Shown here: positions 23,916-35,796 of the stretch, one piece after another
Layout: every line of letters starts with the position of its first letter
How positions within the stretch are numbered: the stretch's first letter is position 1
Source of the DNA: Lactarius indigo
Lineage: Eukaryota > Basidiomycota > Agaricomycetes > Russulales > Russulaceae
Reading direction: 5' to 3'
DNA length: 64,000 nt
Assembly: GCA_025766275.1 (NCBI GenBank)
Contig: JAFKAC010000166.1
Location: 1-64,000, forward strand
Made by a program: the position numbers and the translations under genes
The notes under the pieces: generated by a model
Database searches by the model: none
What the model saw: the letters and a program-made list of their open reading frames with translations, nothing else
What the model was told of the DNA's origin: nothing

Positions 23916-25697
23916 ATGAAGCCCGCCACGCCAGGCTTCCTCGTAACATTGACCGCTACAATCCTCCTCGCCGTCGTCTCCTTTTCCGTCCCGTGGTTCA
24001 AGTCTATATACTTCCTCAAGGCCTCCCTTGCCGTAGAAGGGATCAATGGCTCCATCACTTTCGGCGTGCTTGGATATTGCCTCGAGCTGAGCAATGGTAC
24101 TACTTGTTCGAAGGCTTCAGTGGGCTACAAACTCGGTGCGAACCTGCATTTATTATCATTGTCGTCTCGACTGATCCCCCTATCAAAGATATCAACAAAC
24201 TTGTGGGAAATAAAACCAACATTGATATTCCTGAAGTCATCGTCAAATGGATCACGTATGCTCTTGTTTTACATATCGTTGCCCTCATCCTGGCCGCTAT
24301 CTCCTCTGTTTTCGGTCTCCTCGCGCATGTTCGAGAATTCTCCATGACCTGCTTCTCCTCCTGCACCTCCGGTGTCGGCGCAGCCATCACACTACTTGCA
24401 TTCATTTTCGATCTTGCTTTTTTCTTCCTAGCGAAGTCCCGTCTCAACTCCGTCAAGGGTGGCAAGGCGACCATTGGGAACGCGATCTGGCTCACCCTCA
24501 CTGCTTGGATTCTCCTATTCTTTTCCGGGTGTTTCTACGGTCTCGGCCGCTGCTGCATCCGCCGTCGCCCACGCGATATGGCACGCTCCGATCGGGAAGG
24601 TGGCGGATGGGTCCCGGCCCAACCTACCGGGCAAACATACGAGGAACAAATGCGGCTCGACGCAGTCAAGGCTGAAGCTGATCGCAAGGCCCGGCTGAAG
24701 CAGGGTGAGCTTGGTTTGCCCGCCTTCCCGGAGTACGACCCAACACAGCCTCTCACCGGTGATGCCGAGCACGATACACAGCCAGCTCTTCCGTACCGTG
24801 ATGCTGGCTACGCCGCAGCACCAGTCGGCACACGCGCAGTCGACGAATATTATAACTCCACGGGAAATAACGCGTACCCGCCAAGGAGGCAGCCGACAGC
24901 GTCATCCGGTCGTGCTGGCAATATCCATTCACAGCAAACCTCGGCTTATGCGCCATCCGTTTATGCCGGTGCTACTGCCGTGAGCACGGGTCCCGCAGTC
25001 ACCAGTGGATACCTTAATGCAGACAACACTGGATATCAACATGGACAATACCCAAGCCAGGCAAGCGCGAGATACGGACATGAATTGTCTGCTAGCAACG
25101 TCGGGCGTAGACAGACCGGCAGTAGTGTCGATTATGGTCAAAGTACATACTCTCCGTGTAGGTCTTCTTACTTTAATCTTCTCTCATGTGATGGACTAAG
25201 ATCGTTGCTCAGACGACGCTCTACCTTCTCGGGGTGCGCCGGACAACTCCGGCACGGATCCCTTCCAGGCGTACACCCCACAAACCTTTAATCTCGACAC
25301 GTACAATGCCACTGGGCATATATCTCAACCCTCTGCGCATTCACAACCTTACACCACCTCACCACCAGAACCAACTACGTCATACTATACCCCGCAAACC
25401 CAGGCGGCCGTGCCACCGTCCCGTTCCTACACACTCGGTGGCGGTGGCTATGGCAACAGCACCGTGCCTGCGCTGCACGAGCCTGAGCCAAGTTCAGGTT
25501 TCCTGCCATACCCAGGTAGCGAACCTACAAGCGCCGGGAGTGCGTATTCGGGCTTAGAGAGCCCAACGGGCCCACGGGGACCCCGCGAACCCGTGGCTGG
25601 GAGGGTGCAGAGTCCTGTCGCGTACGACGACAGCCCTCCGACGTACGATGACGGGATGCACACAGGGGCGAGTTACGTGGTATCTGGCAAGCGATAG
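23916..25697 (+). CDS. PalI/Rim9-like (SUR7/PalI family) membrane protein
   Basis: A 552-residue protein from three exons (23916-24135, 24189-25142, 25213-25697). The N-terminal part has the four-helix SUR7/PalI layout: TM1 FLVTLTATILLAVVSFSVPW, a Cys-containing extracellular loop (CLELSNGTTC), then TM2 (ALVLHIVALILAAISSVFGLL), TM3 (TSGVGAAITLLAFIFDLAFF) and TM4 (AIWLTLTAWILLFFSGCFYG). A long polar Pro/Gly/Tyr-rich cytosolic tail follows. Members of this family help anchor the ambient-pH sensor PalH/Rim21 at the plasma membrane in the Rim/Pal pathway. The intron at 25143 (GTACAT donor) is the least certain border. Pathway role is inferred from the family. Confidence 0.85.
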
Positions 25698-25963
25698 ATA
25701 GACAGGAGACCATGGACGTTCTCTGTCTGATTCTGTTCGTTCCAATCTCCTCGGACGATGTTATTTATAATGCTTCCCCACCCTATCTATGATTTGCCAC
25801 GAGTTGCTACGAGCTAGTATATCAGGCATGGTAGAGTATGACTGGCCAGGCCTTTGTTGCATCGGACTGCTGTAGGTCTAGGAACGAAGCGTCTCATACA
25901 ATACCCGAAACCATATCCTGTGAGGCACGTGGGTGACTTCATTCTTTTTTTCAGCACCGACTT

Positions 25964-27566
25964 TCAAATCTCATCATGAACACGCGGCTTCTGTTTGTTT
26001 TGTGGCGACTTGGGTTCACGCTCGTCTCGTGGCTTCGGGGGCTCAGCCGAGACAAAGAGAGAGAGAAAGTCGTGCACGATGTCAGCGGCCGCAATACTCG
26101 TGATGTCTGCATGGTCGTATGCAGGTGCAACTTCGACAACGTCCGCGCCGCTGAAGAAAGAGGTGAGTATCGAGTTAGAGGGCTTGGGCAGCCCAAATGT
26201 AAAACGTACACGAAGTTGAGGCCTGCAAGGCCCCGGATGATACGCTTGACCTCACGCGTCGTCCAGCCACCCGCCTCTGGCGTTCCAGCTACGAGGGACT
26301 CGGTTAGAGGTCAGGGAGGCGATCTTTGTTTTGCTTACTAGCTGGTGCTAAACCCGGGTCTACGAACAGGTAATAAGAACTTGGGTACTCAAGTCAAGGT
26401 AAGGCATGCATACCGATAACGTCGATGTCGAGGCTGGTTGGTGGTAAGGAGGGCCACTGTCAGTGTGCGCAATCAAGAAAATCGCCGATCTTTACCTAAG
26501 GTATACTGGGCTGTCCCCGATGCGCTCGCGAATGAGGCGAATCACCTCATTGATGCCAATATCGTCGATGTCGTCCGTCGAAACGATCTTGAAGCCGACA
26601 GTCTCTTCGTCTCTAGTTAAATCGGCCTCGTCCTGTTGGTCATTGGGTTACGCGTGGACTCATAACACGCTTGCGGGCAGGTTTGGACGCACATCCATCT
26701 TGCATCGGATACCTGCATGCACGCTCGTGTTCGACAAGAGCCCCTCTTCGTGCGCGATGTAGAAGAAACTGCCGTGCGTAATCCGCGCTTGAGCGGTCGG
26801 TGACGGTAAATCCCATGTATCGAGATGTGCGTCAAAGTGAATGACCGAAACGGGCCCGTAGACCTTGTTTAGCGAACGGAGAATGGGGAGGACGATCGTG
26901 TGGTCACCGCCAAGGCTAACGTAGCGATAAGAAATGAACCAAATGGGGAGGAAGAGAGGAGACGTACGTGACGATTTTTGGGTGCTCTTTGTTGTCGTTG
27001 GCGAATGGACGCGTAGAGCCTACCATGGCCTCCGTATCGGTGCGGGCTACCTCACGCTGCAAGAGCGTAGAATAGGCGACCTCCATCTGATCGATCGCCA
27101 AAGCGTTGTCGAACGGGTTGACTGGGACCTAAAGGGATCGCGCAAGCGTATCAGCAATGTTTCGTTGGAGAAGCGGCACGCATACATCGCCACAATCAAT
27201 GATCTTGAGACCCTGTCGGTACGGATCGAGTCCCCAGGACAGTGACCACGCACGCTGGCCGTGAATGCGACGGCTGCCGACGCGAATGCCTGTCGGACCG
27301 AAACGGGCTCCCGGTCGGTACGTCACTGAGGTGTCGAATGGCATTCCGAGCACCGCGACGTCGAAGACGGGCGATACGTCCTCGAGACAGCGATGATACG
27401 GGAGATGCGAGAACGCGAGGGGACCCGAGAAGGTTAGGTCATCTTGAGAGCCATACTTCTCGCTCCATGATTTGGATGAGTCGCTGAGGACGGATTGCGT
27501 GTAAGCGCTGGCATGCAGAGCTTGCACGACCCCAAAAAATACGGCGTTTGAGAAGGGGAGTCTCAT
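25964..27566 (-). CDS. Agmatinase/arginase-family ureohydrolase
   Basis: Mn-dependent ureohydrolase, most likely agmatinase (agmatine to putrescine and urea). Metal-ligand motifs appear in order: LGGDHTIVLP (His), SVIHFDAHLDTW (Asp-x-His-x-Asp) and LDIDVIDPGLAPATGTPE (Asp-x-Asp), the last spread over three small exons. The N-terminus from ATG 27566 (MRLPFSNAVFFGVVQALHA) looks like a signal peptide, known for some basidiomycete homologues. Early sequence SVTYRPGARFGPTGIR is typical of the family. The protein ends in a Lys/Arg-rich tail with TGA at 25966-25964. The gene is head to head with the AC40 gene (98 bp apart) and convergent with PalI. Agmatine versus related guanidino substrates cannot be decided from sequence. 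Confidence 0.92.
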
Positions 27567-27664
27567 GGGAGCAGACAAGAGGAGATAAGTGGGGAAGGCA
27601 TAACGGTATGATAATGATCGAGTGGTGAGAATTGATCTGACTCATCATCATCCTCAGACCAAAC

Positions 27665-28989
27665 ATGGCACAGGCTTCGACATCCACTTCGAAGTACAAC
27701 CCAAGACTACACGTAGGCTTATCAGAAGAGCGCGTCACAGACGTCTCTAGTACAGATTTTCCTGGCCATTACCCAGAGGAGGATCACTCCTGGGATCTCA
27801 AAAAGTTTGTCAAGGTGCGTAAAGACTATTCGTATCGTCCACGCCATTCAACTCATGGCGTACACAGGAACTACACGTAAAGATACAAAAACTCTCCGCG
27901 CGATCCGTTGAGTTCGATCTTGTGGGTGTTGACGCTTCGATTGCAAACGCACTGCGACGAATACTTATCGCAGAGGTATGCACCATAATAATGTTCAAAT
28001 TACCTCGAAGCGTTGTTGAGGTCAAACGCAGGTCCCAGCAGTCGCGATAGAGTATGTATACGTATGGAACAATACATCCGTCATGGTGGACGAGGTGTTC
28101 TCGCATCGCCTCGGGATGATCCCCTTGAACGTCGACCCCGCCCTACTCGAGATGAAAGAAAGCACCCACGACCAAGCAACAGACAGAAATACGATTGTCT
28201 TCAAGCTGCAGGTAGAATGCACGCGTAACACTGCTGCCCCGAGAGACAGCACAGATCCCGCTGTCCTGTATAACAACTCAGAGGTGCTGGCGCGCCATCT
28301 CGAGTGGGTTCCGCAGGGCGAGCAAGCAGAAGTTTTCGCTGCGCGCCCACCAGCGCCCACGATCCCAGACATAGTCCTCATGAAACTCCGTCCGGGCCAG
28401 GTGATGGAGATGGAGGTGCATGCAGTCAAGGGTGTAAGCAGGGATCACTCAAAATTTAGTCCAGTCGGTGCGTACTCTTCTTTTGTCAATTCTTTCGTCG
28501 TCCCTTCCTAAGTCGCTGTGCGGTACAGCGACAGCAAGTTATCGGTCATTACCGCACATCATTTTGGACGACGAGAATCCCGTACCACCTCACCTTGCGA
28601 CACGCTTCCGGGACTGCTTCTCTCCAGGCGTGATCAAAGTGGACCCCCGCACCAAAAAAGTCTCGGTCGACCCTCGCGGTGTACGTGGCGAAACGATGAG
28701 TCGAGAAGTGTTGCGCCATCCCGACCTTGCTGAGTATGTCAAGCTCGCGCGTGTACGGAATCATTTCATATGTACGCCCTCTTTACTTGAATGGAGAACG
28801 CGAATACACTGACACACGGCACTGGGATTGGCAGTCAACGTCGAGTCAGAGGGGCCATATGAACCACAACGCCTTCCGCTTGAAGCCATCCGAGTGATGA
28901 GGGAAAAAATCTCGGCGTTAAAAAGTGCTGCTGAAGCGCTCCGTATTCCGGGTGATCCAGAAGGGGATATACAAATGGCAGAACTGTAA
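27665..28989 (+). CDS. rpc40: RNA polymerase I and III subunit AC40 (RPAC1)
   Basis: Shared subunit of RNA polymerases I and III, the alpha-like partner of AC19 in polymerase assembly. Family motifs: [26 protein letters not shown] split by an intron (positions about 27910-28035), VFSHRLGMIPL (28096-28128), PGQVMEMEVHAVKGV, DHSKFSPVATASYR across the intron at 28468-28530, and CFSPGVIKVD. The C-terminus reads ALRIPGDPEGDIQMAEL, stop at 28987-28989. Start ATG 27665 gives MAQASTSTSKYNPRLHVGL. Frame is intact throughout. It shares a 98-bp divergent promoter region with agmatinase. Confidence 0.95.
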
Positions 28990-29810
28990 AGACCGGGTTC
29001 GACCATTTGTTACAACAATGCGACCCTCCAGTTATCCAGTCTTGTTGCATCGACGAAAGGGATGTCGAACGTCATAGGTTTTGGCGCGACTCGACTTTGT
29101 GCGTATACCCCCACTCAGCATCGCACGTCGTCATATCCAAGTGTGGACTCTGGAGGATCCATTTTTACTGTCTAGTCGCCATGGCGCCATGTCACACAAA
29201 TGGAGAGTCATTTACCTAAACCAACTCATCCCCGCACATCTAATGACAATGTGAGAAACGTGAGTCAGTGGTTTCAGCATGGGCGGTGTTGACGCGGGCA
29301 GAACCACGGTAGACAACGCTTGTGGATTTCCTTCGTCTGATCCGAGCGCCCGCTATACTCTACTGCTTCTCAGAAGCTACAGCATATACATTTTCGAGTC
29401 GGCAGCGTCTGAATGGCGTTCGGCACCTTATTTCGGGCGCCATCTTCACCATTCTCACTGTTGGCTTGATCCTCAGGGTCACATGACTGAATACAATTGT
29501 CGTTCGTACCTCGCGTCTCCGCGCGGTATATTGTTGCAGCCGACGTGAACGCGTGCGGGCATTACAAGCCGTCCCTTACTCACTGCATGACTACCCATCA
29601 AGTTTAGCACATCAGATGCTAAAGGGGTAGTCCGAATGACTTGTTGCTGCTGACTCGGTCATGGCCCGCTAAACGCTCACTTTCAGAATTCCCAAATTAC
29701 TCACTTCGTTTGGTCTCTGCTATAAAAACAGGCGGTTTTTTTGCTTCGTAAATCCCCACCGCAGTCCTTCAGCAGTCTATCAGCCTTACCAGTTTTCACT
29801 CCTCGAAACA
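28990..29810. other. Intergenic; upstream region of the LysM gene
   Basis: No gene recognised. It contains a TATA element at 29721-29727 and pyrimidine-rich sequence just before the LysM start. Confidence 0.5.
29721..29727 (+). promoter_or_regulatory. TATA box of the LysM gene
   Basis: TATAAAA, 84-90 bases upstream of the ATG at 29811, the usual distance for a fungal TATA promoter with a short 5' leader ending in ACAATG. Confidence 0.6.
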
Positions 29811-30395
29811 ATGCTCGCCGCCAAGCAGCTCTTTTCTATCGTCGCGCTCTCAGCGTTCTTGACCGTCGCGTCCGCTCAGGCGCGTTTGGGCTGCTCTCGC
29901 AATGGCACCGTTCAGGAGAACGACACCTGTGATATTCTCTCTGCGCGTGACAGCGTGTCCACGTGCGTAGCTTCGCTGAGCCCGTAGAGAACGCTTTCTG
30001 ATGACCATCTTTGGACCATAGCTTCCAGCTCTCTAATGCCAACAAGGATGCTATCGATACCTTTTGCGACAACATCTTCCCAGGAGAGGTGCAATCCGTA
30101 GCGCTCTCTTTTTAATGTCCCCAGCTAATGGCGGTCATGCACAGAATCTTTGCTTGGGACTAGTGGGCGAGGACTGTACCACTGTTGTAGCCGTACAATC
30201 GGGTGATTCGTGCAGTGGGATTGCCGATACCGCAAGTATCCCCGTGGCGACACTCCTCGCGAACAACCCGAACGTCAATGCGGATTGCAGCAACATCTAT
30301 CCTGGCGAAGTAAGATTAATTACACAGTCCGCGTTCATATCTTAATTCTTTTCCAGGTTCTGTGCACAGCCAGCCAGGTCTTCACCTACAATTAG
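29811..30395 (+). CDS. Small secreted LysM-domain protein
   Basis: Four exons (29811-29962, 30022-30088, 30145-30309, 30357-30395) give 140 residues. A signal peptide (MLAAKQLFSIVALSAFLTVASA) is followed by two LysM-type modules. The first is weaker (GTVQENDTCDILSARDSVS..). The second is typical: VVAVQSGDSCSGIADTASI, then LLANNPNVNADCSNIYPGE. Eight cysteines fit extracellular disulphides. LysM modules bind chitin or chito-oligosaccharides; such proteins can protect hyphal walls or mask chitin. No catalytic domain is present, so it is LysM-only. Binding specificity is inference. Confidence 0.88.
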
Positions 30396-30608
30396 GAGGA
30401 ATGGTCTTGATTTTCGCGAGGGAGAAGTTGACGATCAAGGACTCTGCGTCTGTTGGCTCTATCAACCGTATATCATCTGTCTGGTTGACTGATACCTATC
30501 ATACATTAATGAATAAAACGTTGTCACTAAGCCGTGGGCGCGTTCCATACGGAGTCGTAAAAGTACGGAAGACAGCACCAAAGAACCCGAATGAAACCCA
30601 GAGTCCGT

Positions 30609-31571
30609 CTAGTGCGACGGACCGGAGTTGCGTGCAGCCGTGGCCCGTAAGGGTACCACCTCCCAACGTCGGCGAGCCCAGGCTCTATCACTGAGCTCAT
30701 GGCGTTCCTCCGGCGCCAGGCCAATCACACGCACGGCCCGATCACGCGCGGAATCATCGTCGACCTCGGCTTCCTCGCCGCGCTCTTGCTCTTCCACCTC
30801 GTCCTCGCGCAGATTGAACGTGTCGTCGGTGCCGGCGGCGGTCGGACCCGGAACGGCGACACCAGCGAGGAGGGAGAACGGGTTGCGGAACGCAGAGACG
30901 AGCGCGTCCGATGCCCCGTCCAGGATCGTGCGTGGGCGACGGCGGGGGATCGCGGTCACGTAGAAGGTCTTGGCGCGCCAGGCGGTGCCGCCGGCGAACG
31001 CCGGGTCGCACTCGAAGTCGGCTGTGAGGAGCCCCGTCGCCCCGTTGTAGCGGAAACGGGGGAGAGGGTGCGAATATGCATTTGGGTAGGGCTGTGTTAG
31101 TGGGCGGCGGTGCCTGAGGACGAGACGCCCGTCTATTTGGTTACGGGGGTGTGAAGATCGAGGGTATAGGCGTAACTCAGGGGGGGGGAACGAACCTTCG
31201 ACGTCGAGTGCATGTCCTGATGCTCGCGCGCAGAGGGCACCGCTGGAGTCGATGAAGAAAACCTTCGGAAGTTCGTAAGCAACAGGGCAGTGCACATACA
31301 AATGCCGTACTCGCCTGATTGCCAGCTTCGGGTCTGCGGAAGCCTAGACGTTCGTTAGCTTTGGAAGAAAGCAGGCCCGTGGAATGAACAACTTGCCTTC
31401 AACGAGAGAACTATCCTTCTCGGGCCATAATATGATGGGAGCGCCATCGTGAACGGAGTCGGAGGCGACATCTAATAATCGCCTAGAGGACACGGAGCGC
31501 AAGATGAAACAGCCGGGAGGAAAGCCAAAGTCATTGGAAGATGCTTTCTCGTCACGTTCCTTGATAAGCAT
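30609..31571 (-). CDS. CBM13/ricin-B-lectin-like protein
   Basis: Model of 264 residues in four exons: 31571-31397, 31343-31315, 31262-31196 and 31132-30609. The N-terminal half resembles a beta-trefoil CBM13 lectin: GCFILRSVSSRRLLDV, DGAPIILWPEKD, NQVFFIDSSGALCARASG, HALDVE and GRLVLRHRRP. The C-terminal half (FECDPAFAGG.., PRRRPRTILDGASD.., an acidic linker and RRRWEVVPL) is shared by a basidiomycete family. No signal peptide is seen, so a cytosolic location is likely. The first two introns need GC donors (GAAG|GCAAGT and CAG|GCGAGT); GT alternatives break the frame. Carbohydrate binding is inferred from the fold. Confidence 0.75.
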
Positions 31572-33279
31572 CCCGTAGTACGATTCAGGAGCGTTAATGG
31601 AGAACGTATGTGGTGGTGTGTCTTGTAAGTCACTTACAGTGGCTTACAGTGGCCCGCCTAACCGCTTGATAGCGATTGCACCGCCCTGGCTCTTGGCTTG
31701 GCTGGTTCGGTCACCTGACAAAACTGGCAAGTGGCGCGCAGATAACTTGATAACTCCTTGGATAACTCTTTGGTAGTTTCCTCAATCCAAATGAAATCTT
31801 TTCACTATAGCTGGACAGCGCGTGCACCTCCTTGACGCAGATAATGACGAGATTGGTGGAACACAGCACTCACTTGGGCCGAAATGTCGGAATGGATGTA
31901 GATTGTATTCCAACTTGCACTTGACGAATACGCTTATTTCCTTGCCAGGAAGCCGGAAGACAACCGCAAAATCCTGGGTCGACATGGTGCAGCAGCTAAA
32001 TGCGGCATGGGGCACAGGTACCGAGATTTACAATTTTGTATACCGCATCCATGATTACAGCAGATAAATAAACGAGGGTACGGTAAACTAGAGCACCGGA
32101 CAATCCCATCCTATATGGGCTCATGCTTACTGAAAGGGACAACAGTAAATTACCCCTCTGCATTAGCGGATAAAAGTGAACGAAAAATGAAAGGGTTGGT
32201 TACCCTCTCACCGTTGGGTAGAGGGCAACACTAGTCACTGGGATCTTCCGGGGATATGAAGGCTGCATAGGCCTCAAGGCGCTGTGGTAGGAGGGTTGAT
32301 TGATCGGGCAGATTGTGGGCTGCTTTGGTCTCCTGTAGGAAGACGAGAAGTATAACAGTGTGTCTCTCACGTGAGAAGACAGTCGGATGCGGCAATACGC
32401 CCATTACTTTGTGTCTGAGTCTGGCGTTAGTATAGACTCAGAGGGGTAGTGATAGATAATGTAGGTGTCAGTCACGAATATGTTGCCGCATGGGCAGACG
32501 TGGGTTGTGAAGGCCCGAAGCTGATGGAATAGTCTGTCGTGAATGTGTGACCGACTGCTAGACGTAGCGCGGTGATAGGGGAATGAGTAAGATGCTGTCC
32601 ACAAGCCATGGTTTCGACTGTCTGGGGGGGGGGGGGGGGGGGGCGAATGGCCCAGCTGTATGCTTAAGACGGTTCTAGGGGCATGTTTCCAAGCGAGAGA
32701 CCAAGTAGCGTAAGCGACGGAGTGACGTTCTTCTGATGTGAGATCGAACGGATGTTGGGCGCGCTACCTGGCCTACAGTATTGCTGCGGCACAGTACGCT
32801 TTGAGTGCCCTGCTCCTGACCCTGAGCGCCTATAGTCCTTAGGTGCTCATGTGAAGAAAAGTTTCACATCCCTAGAGAAGGCGAAAATAGAAGAAACATC
32901 AGTGACTTTGTACCTGCTGTTCTAGAGTTAGGGTGTTGGACAACCTGAAAATCTATTTGGAAGTACAATATACATCCCATACTCACATTGCGTAATTACG
33001 CCGCGGCTTCGGCAGCCACTGCGAGCGAAATTGCGTTCACATTGAACCGAACGACTTTCTCGCCTACTAAGTTGCCACCGGCACGTAGCCAGCATCGAAG
33101 CATTCAATCTTTATCACCCCTGCTGCTCCCACGATCTTACCGTCGGTGGGACACTAATTAGTGAATTACTCCTGTCGTGACAGGAGCCCGCGTACCTGAC
33201 GGGGACACTCGTTGCCGACAGTTGGGCTCACTACACCTACGAAAGCCACAGTCACTCCAAATCTCCCAGGGTTCAGACG
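31572..33279. other. Intergenic, no gene seen
   Basis: Short overlapping frames without family likeness. Contains the 20-base G tract described separately. Confidence 0.5.
32624..32643 (+). repeat. G20 homopolymer
   Basis: A run of 20 G between TGTCT and CGAATGG. Far longer than any other G run in the window. Confidence 0.9.
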
Positions 33280-35320
33280 CCATTCATTGATTTGCGGGCG
33301 TGAGACAGGGACCCGGTCTGCGAAGGGCAGACTTTGTGGCTGAACCTAGCTCTAGCTGGTTTTCAGGAGCCACACGATCTGGTTCCTCTAGGCCTGGGTC
33401 CTGCCAACACTCGCCCAGGTGGGCGACGAGTTGACTGGCCCGAAGTAACCTGCCAGTAAAGAGTCTCAATGCTGAACTCCTATTAGTCAGCATTTCTACT
33501 CGGTGTTCAATTAGGAAGGCGCTTAGTACTTGTAGATTGTGAGCGAGTTTTCCTTGCTGGGCTTTATACCATAATTGGCATCGGCATGCAAGGACGATAT
33601 ATGGCGTTGTGAAGGAGTTGTACAGTACCGATACCCCTGACGGAGTTGCCAAGTAAGTGGAGTATCTTGAGGGAAACGAGCCCTGAGCATGTCGGCAACC
33701 GATTTCAGTCTTCTGTGAAGGTGATGTTATTGACGTGCATACCAAGAGAGGAATTACTGTAATTTTTCATCTTGTGAAGGTGGCGAGGTGTGAACGGCTG
33801 ATAGGATCGGTAAAATGGGCGAGCATCGAGGTGTGCTTGCGGCTATCTTGAGAGGGTCGCTCGTTGCGCCATTGAAAAAGAGACAGACTGATCAATCGTC
33901 CAGGAAGTTGCAGGGGGAAACCTAGTGATTCCATGAAGTGGTCGAGGCGACCGTGGTTCACAATGCATCTTTGGTGTCGAATAGCAACACACCATATTTG
34001 AGCTTGTTGGCGAGTGCAACATCAACGTCGTGAAAGAGCGAGAGAGCCGCATCTGCCCCCAAATTGCGTGGTGGGGATTAGTGCCTGAGTGGTGATTCGC
34101 TGTAAAGCAGTAGTTCTGGTGACTCCTCCCCCCCCCACGACTCCACGAGCTTCGTGAGACGTCCTAGCAACGTGACGGGGTGATGGGTTTTGCCTAGTCT
34201 GGTTTCGCTGGTTTTGGAATTACCACCACTTTGGCACCTTTCCACTCGAGGGGGTGATGGCCGACTAGTGCGTATACGTCGAAATACATGGTAATGTGGC
34301 TGCCGCCACCCGATGTCTGACAGATCTGGGGGCGGAGGAACGAGGTCTTCTTAAAAGGCGCCAGATTTCGGCGTCTTCGATCGGGGGGTGATGGCGGGCC
34401 GCGCGGGCGGGGTCACCTGGAAACGTTACGGGAACCTGAGGGGGTTAGCAGTAAAGAACCAGCCAGACAAGACATCCGCTATTTCTGAACGCGCGTAGAG
34501 GAGCCATTGGTCTCCTCACCAGAGGGAGGGGATCGCCGAGGCTCTGCGACAGAAGGGCAAATTGATGATGTTCCATGAGTCCGATCCATGAATGCCTTTC
34601 GGCCCACCTCGTTTGGCCATTCGGATGCCTGCAAGAGATAATTCCGTTTCTCGTCTTCGCCTCGTGCTAATTTAGCGATTTCTTCTGTTGTAAGTGGCGG
34701 CAATCGCTGTTCCACCAGGCGGTGGGCTTCCCTTTGCGTCTGCCGCGAGGTTTGAGAGATCGATCGCAGGCCCTTCAAGATGTCCGAGTCTTCTCGAAGT
34801 TGTTGGGCTACTTGGGTCAGAAGGGAGGCAGCAGGGTGACTTAGTTTCAAAAGGCCGTGCCATGGTCCGTCTTCGGCTAGCTAAGGGTATGTAACGGCGA
34901 TTCATGGTAAGCCTATAGTATCGGTTTCGGAGATATCGCCCTGGATGAAGTTATTTAAGACACGCGTATGGAAGTGTGTGATCCGATCCAATGGATCCTT
35001 CCCAGTCAATTTCCACTCGCTGTATTAACCGCCGCATTTGACTCAGATCAGATCAAGTGTGCCGAGTCCTTGGGAGTGTAGAGTCACCCGGTCAAGAAAT
35101 GTGTGTAAACAGTTGCATGGCCGCCAATTCTTCCACTTCGAGGGCGAGGGGGAGTGCGCATTGAAGTACCTGAAGAGGGTAGTGGGGTCGAGGGTCGGGA
35201 GTTGTAAGGGGGTTTGGAGCTGCGTTGTAATAGTTGACGACACAGATAGTGGGCCCCCAGGACGATATCGATGGCTTGAAGTCATGGCGCAAAGGTCAGC
35301 CTCGCTGCGCCGATAGTCAC
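33280..35320 (-). mobile_element. Decayed non-LTR retrotransposon (Tad-like LINE)
   Basis: Minus-strand fragments read in LINE order but in changing frames with stops. Endonuclease remnants: PTICVVNYYNAAPNPL near 35230, LYTPRDSAHLI near 35055 and IGSDHTLPYA near 34985. A linker follows at 34850-34479 (REAHRLVEQRLPPLTTEEI). Reverse transcriptase remnants: HPLEWKGAKVVVIPKPAKPD near 34250, LIPTTQFGGRCGS near 34065 (the TQFG motif), YGVLLFDTKDA near 33985 (motif A region) and a likely HAQGSFPSRY near 33695 (the PQG region). The upstream limit may extend to about 35640. No intact ORF, target-site duplication or A-tail was found, so it is an old inactive copy. Confidence 0.75.
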
Positions 35321-35796
35321 GGTGTGCTGATACGGGCGCACGTGTGACGCACGTTTTGCCGCAACCTGGTACCTGCCCGTCTCCGGGGACTAGGCAATTG
35401 CAACTTTGTAGAGATTCTCACAAGACTTGGCGCCACTGGAAAATCGTTGAACCGACAAGAGAGTTTCTCATTCCCACTGGCATAAACTGAATGAGCAATC
35501 GGTTCTATTCGGGCTTGGTGGACTCGCAGGAGTAGTAGTTCGCCGCCTGTTACGTCTCGAAAAGGCATTGATCCACCTGCGTCTCGGTTGAAGTCTAGTT
35601 GACGTGTGTCAATCGGTTTTTTTCGGGCGAAGGCGTTGACAGCTGACGTCTTTGTCATGGTGGACTTATTTCTGCTTTCTGTGAAAGGAAGGCGCCCAAA
35701 CTCGTGGACACTGGCAGGTCTGACTGTTTGCATAAGTATGCCACCTGGGTACAGTACTTACCACTAGACGTTCCGTTCTTCCCACCCTTTGCAAGG

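Noticed and set aside
25951..28990. Nitrogen-metabolism cluster of agmatinase with allantoinase
   Set aside because: The two genes are about 29 kb apart with unrelated housekeeping genes between; no cluster is supported.
33284..33745. 153-codon minus frame as a host gene
   Set aside because: It lines up as the continuation of the decayed LINE reverse transcriptase.
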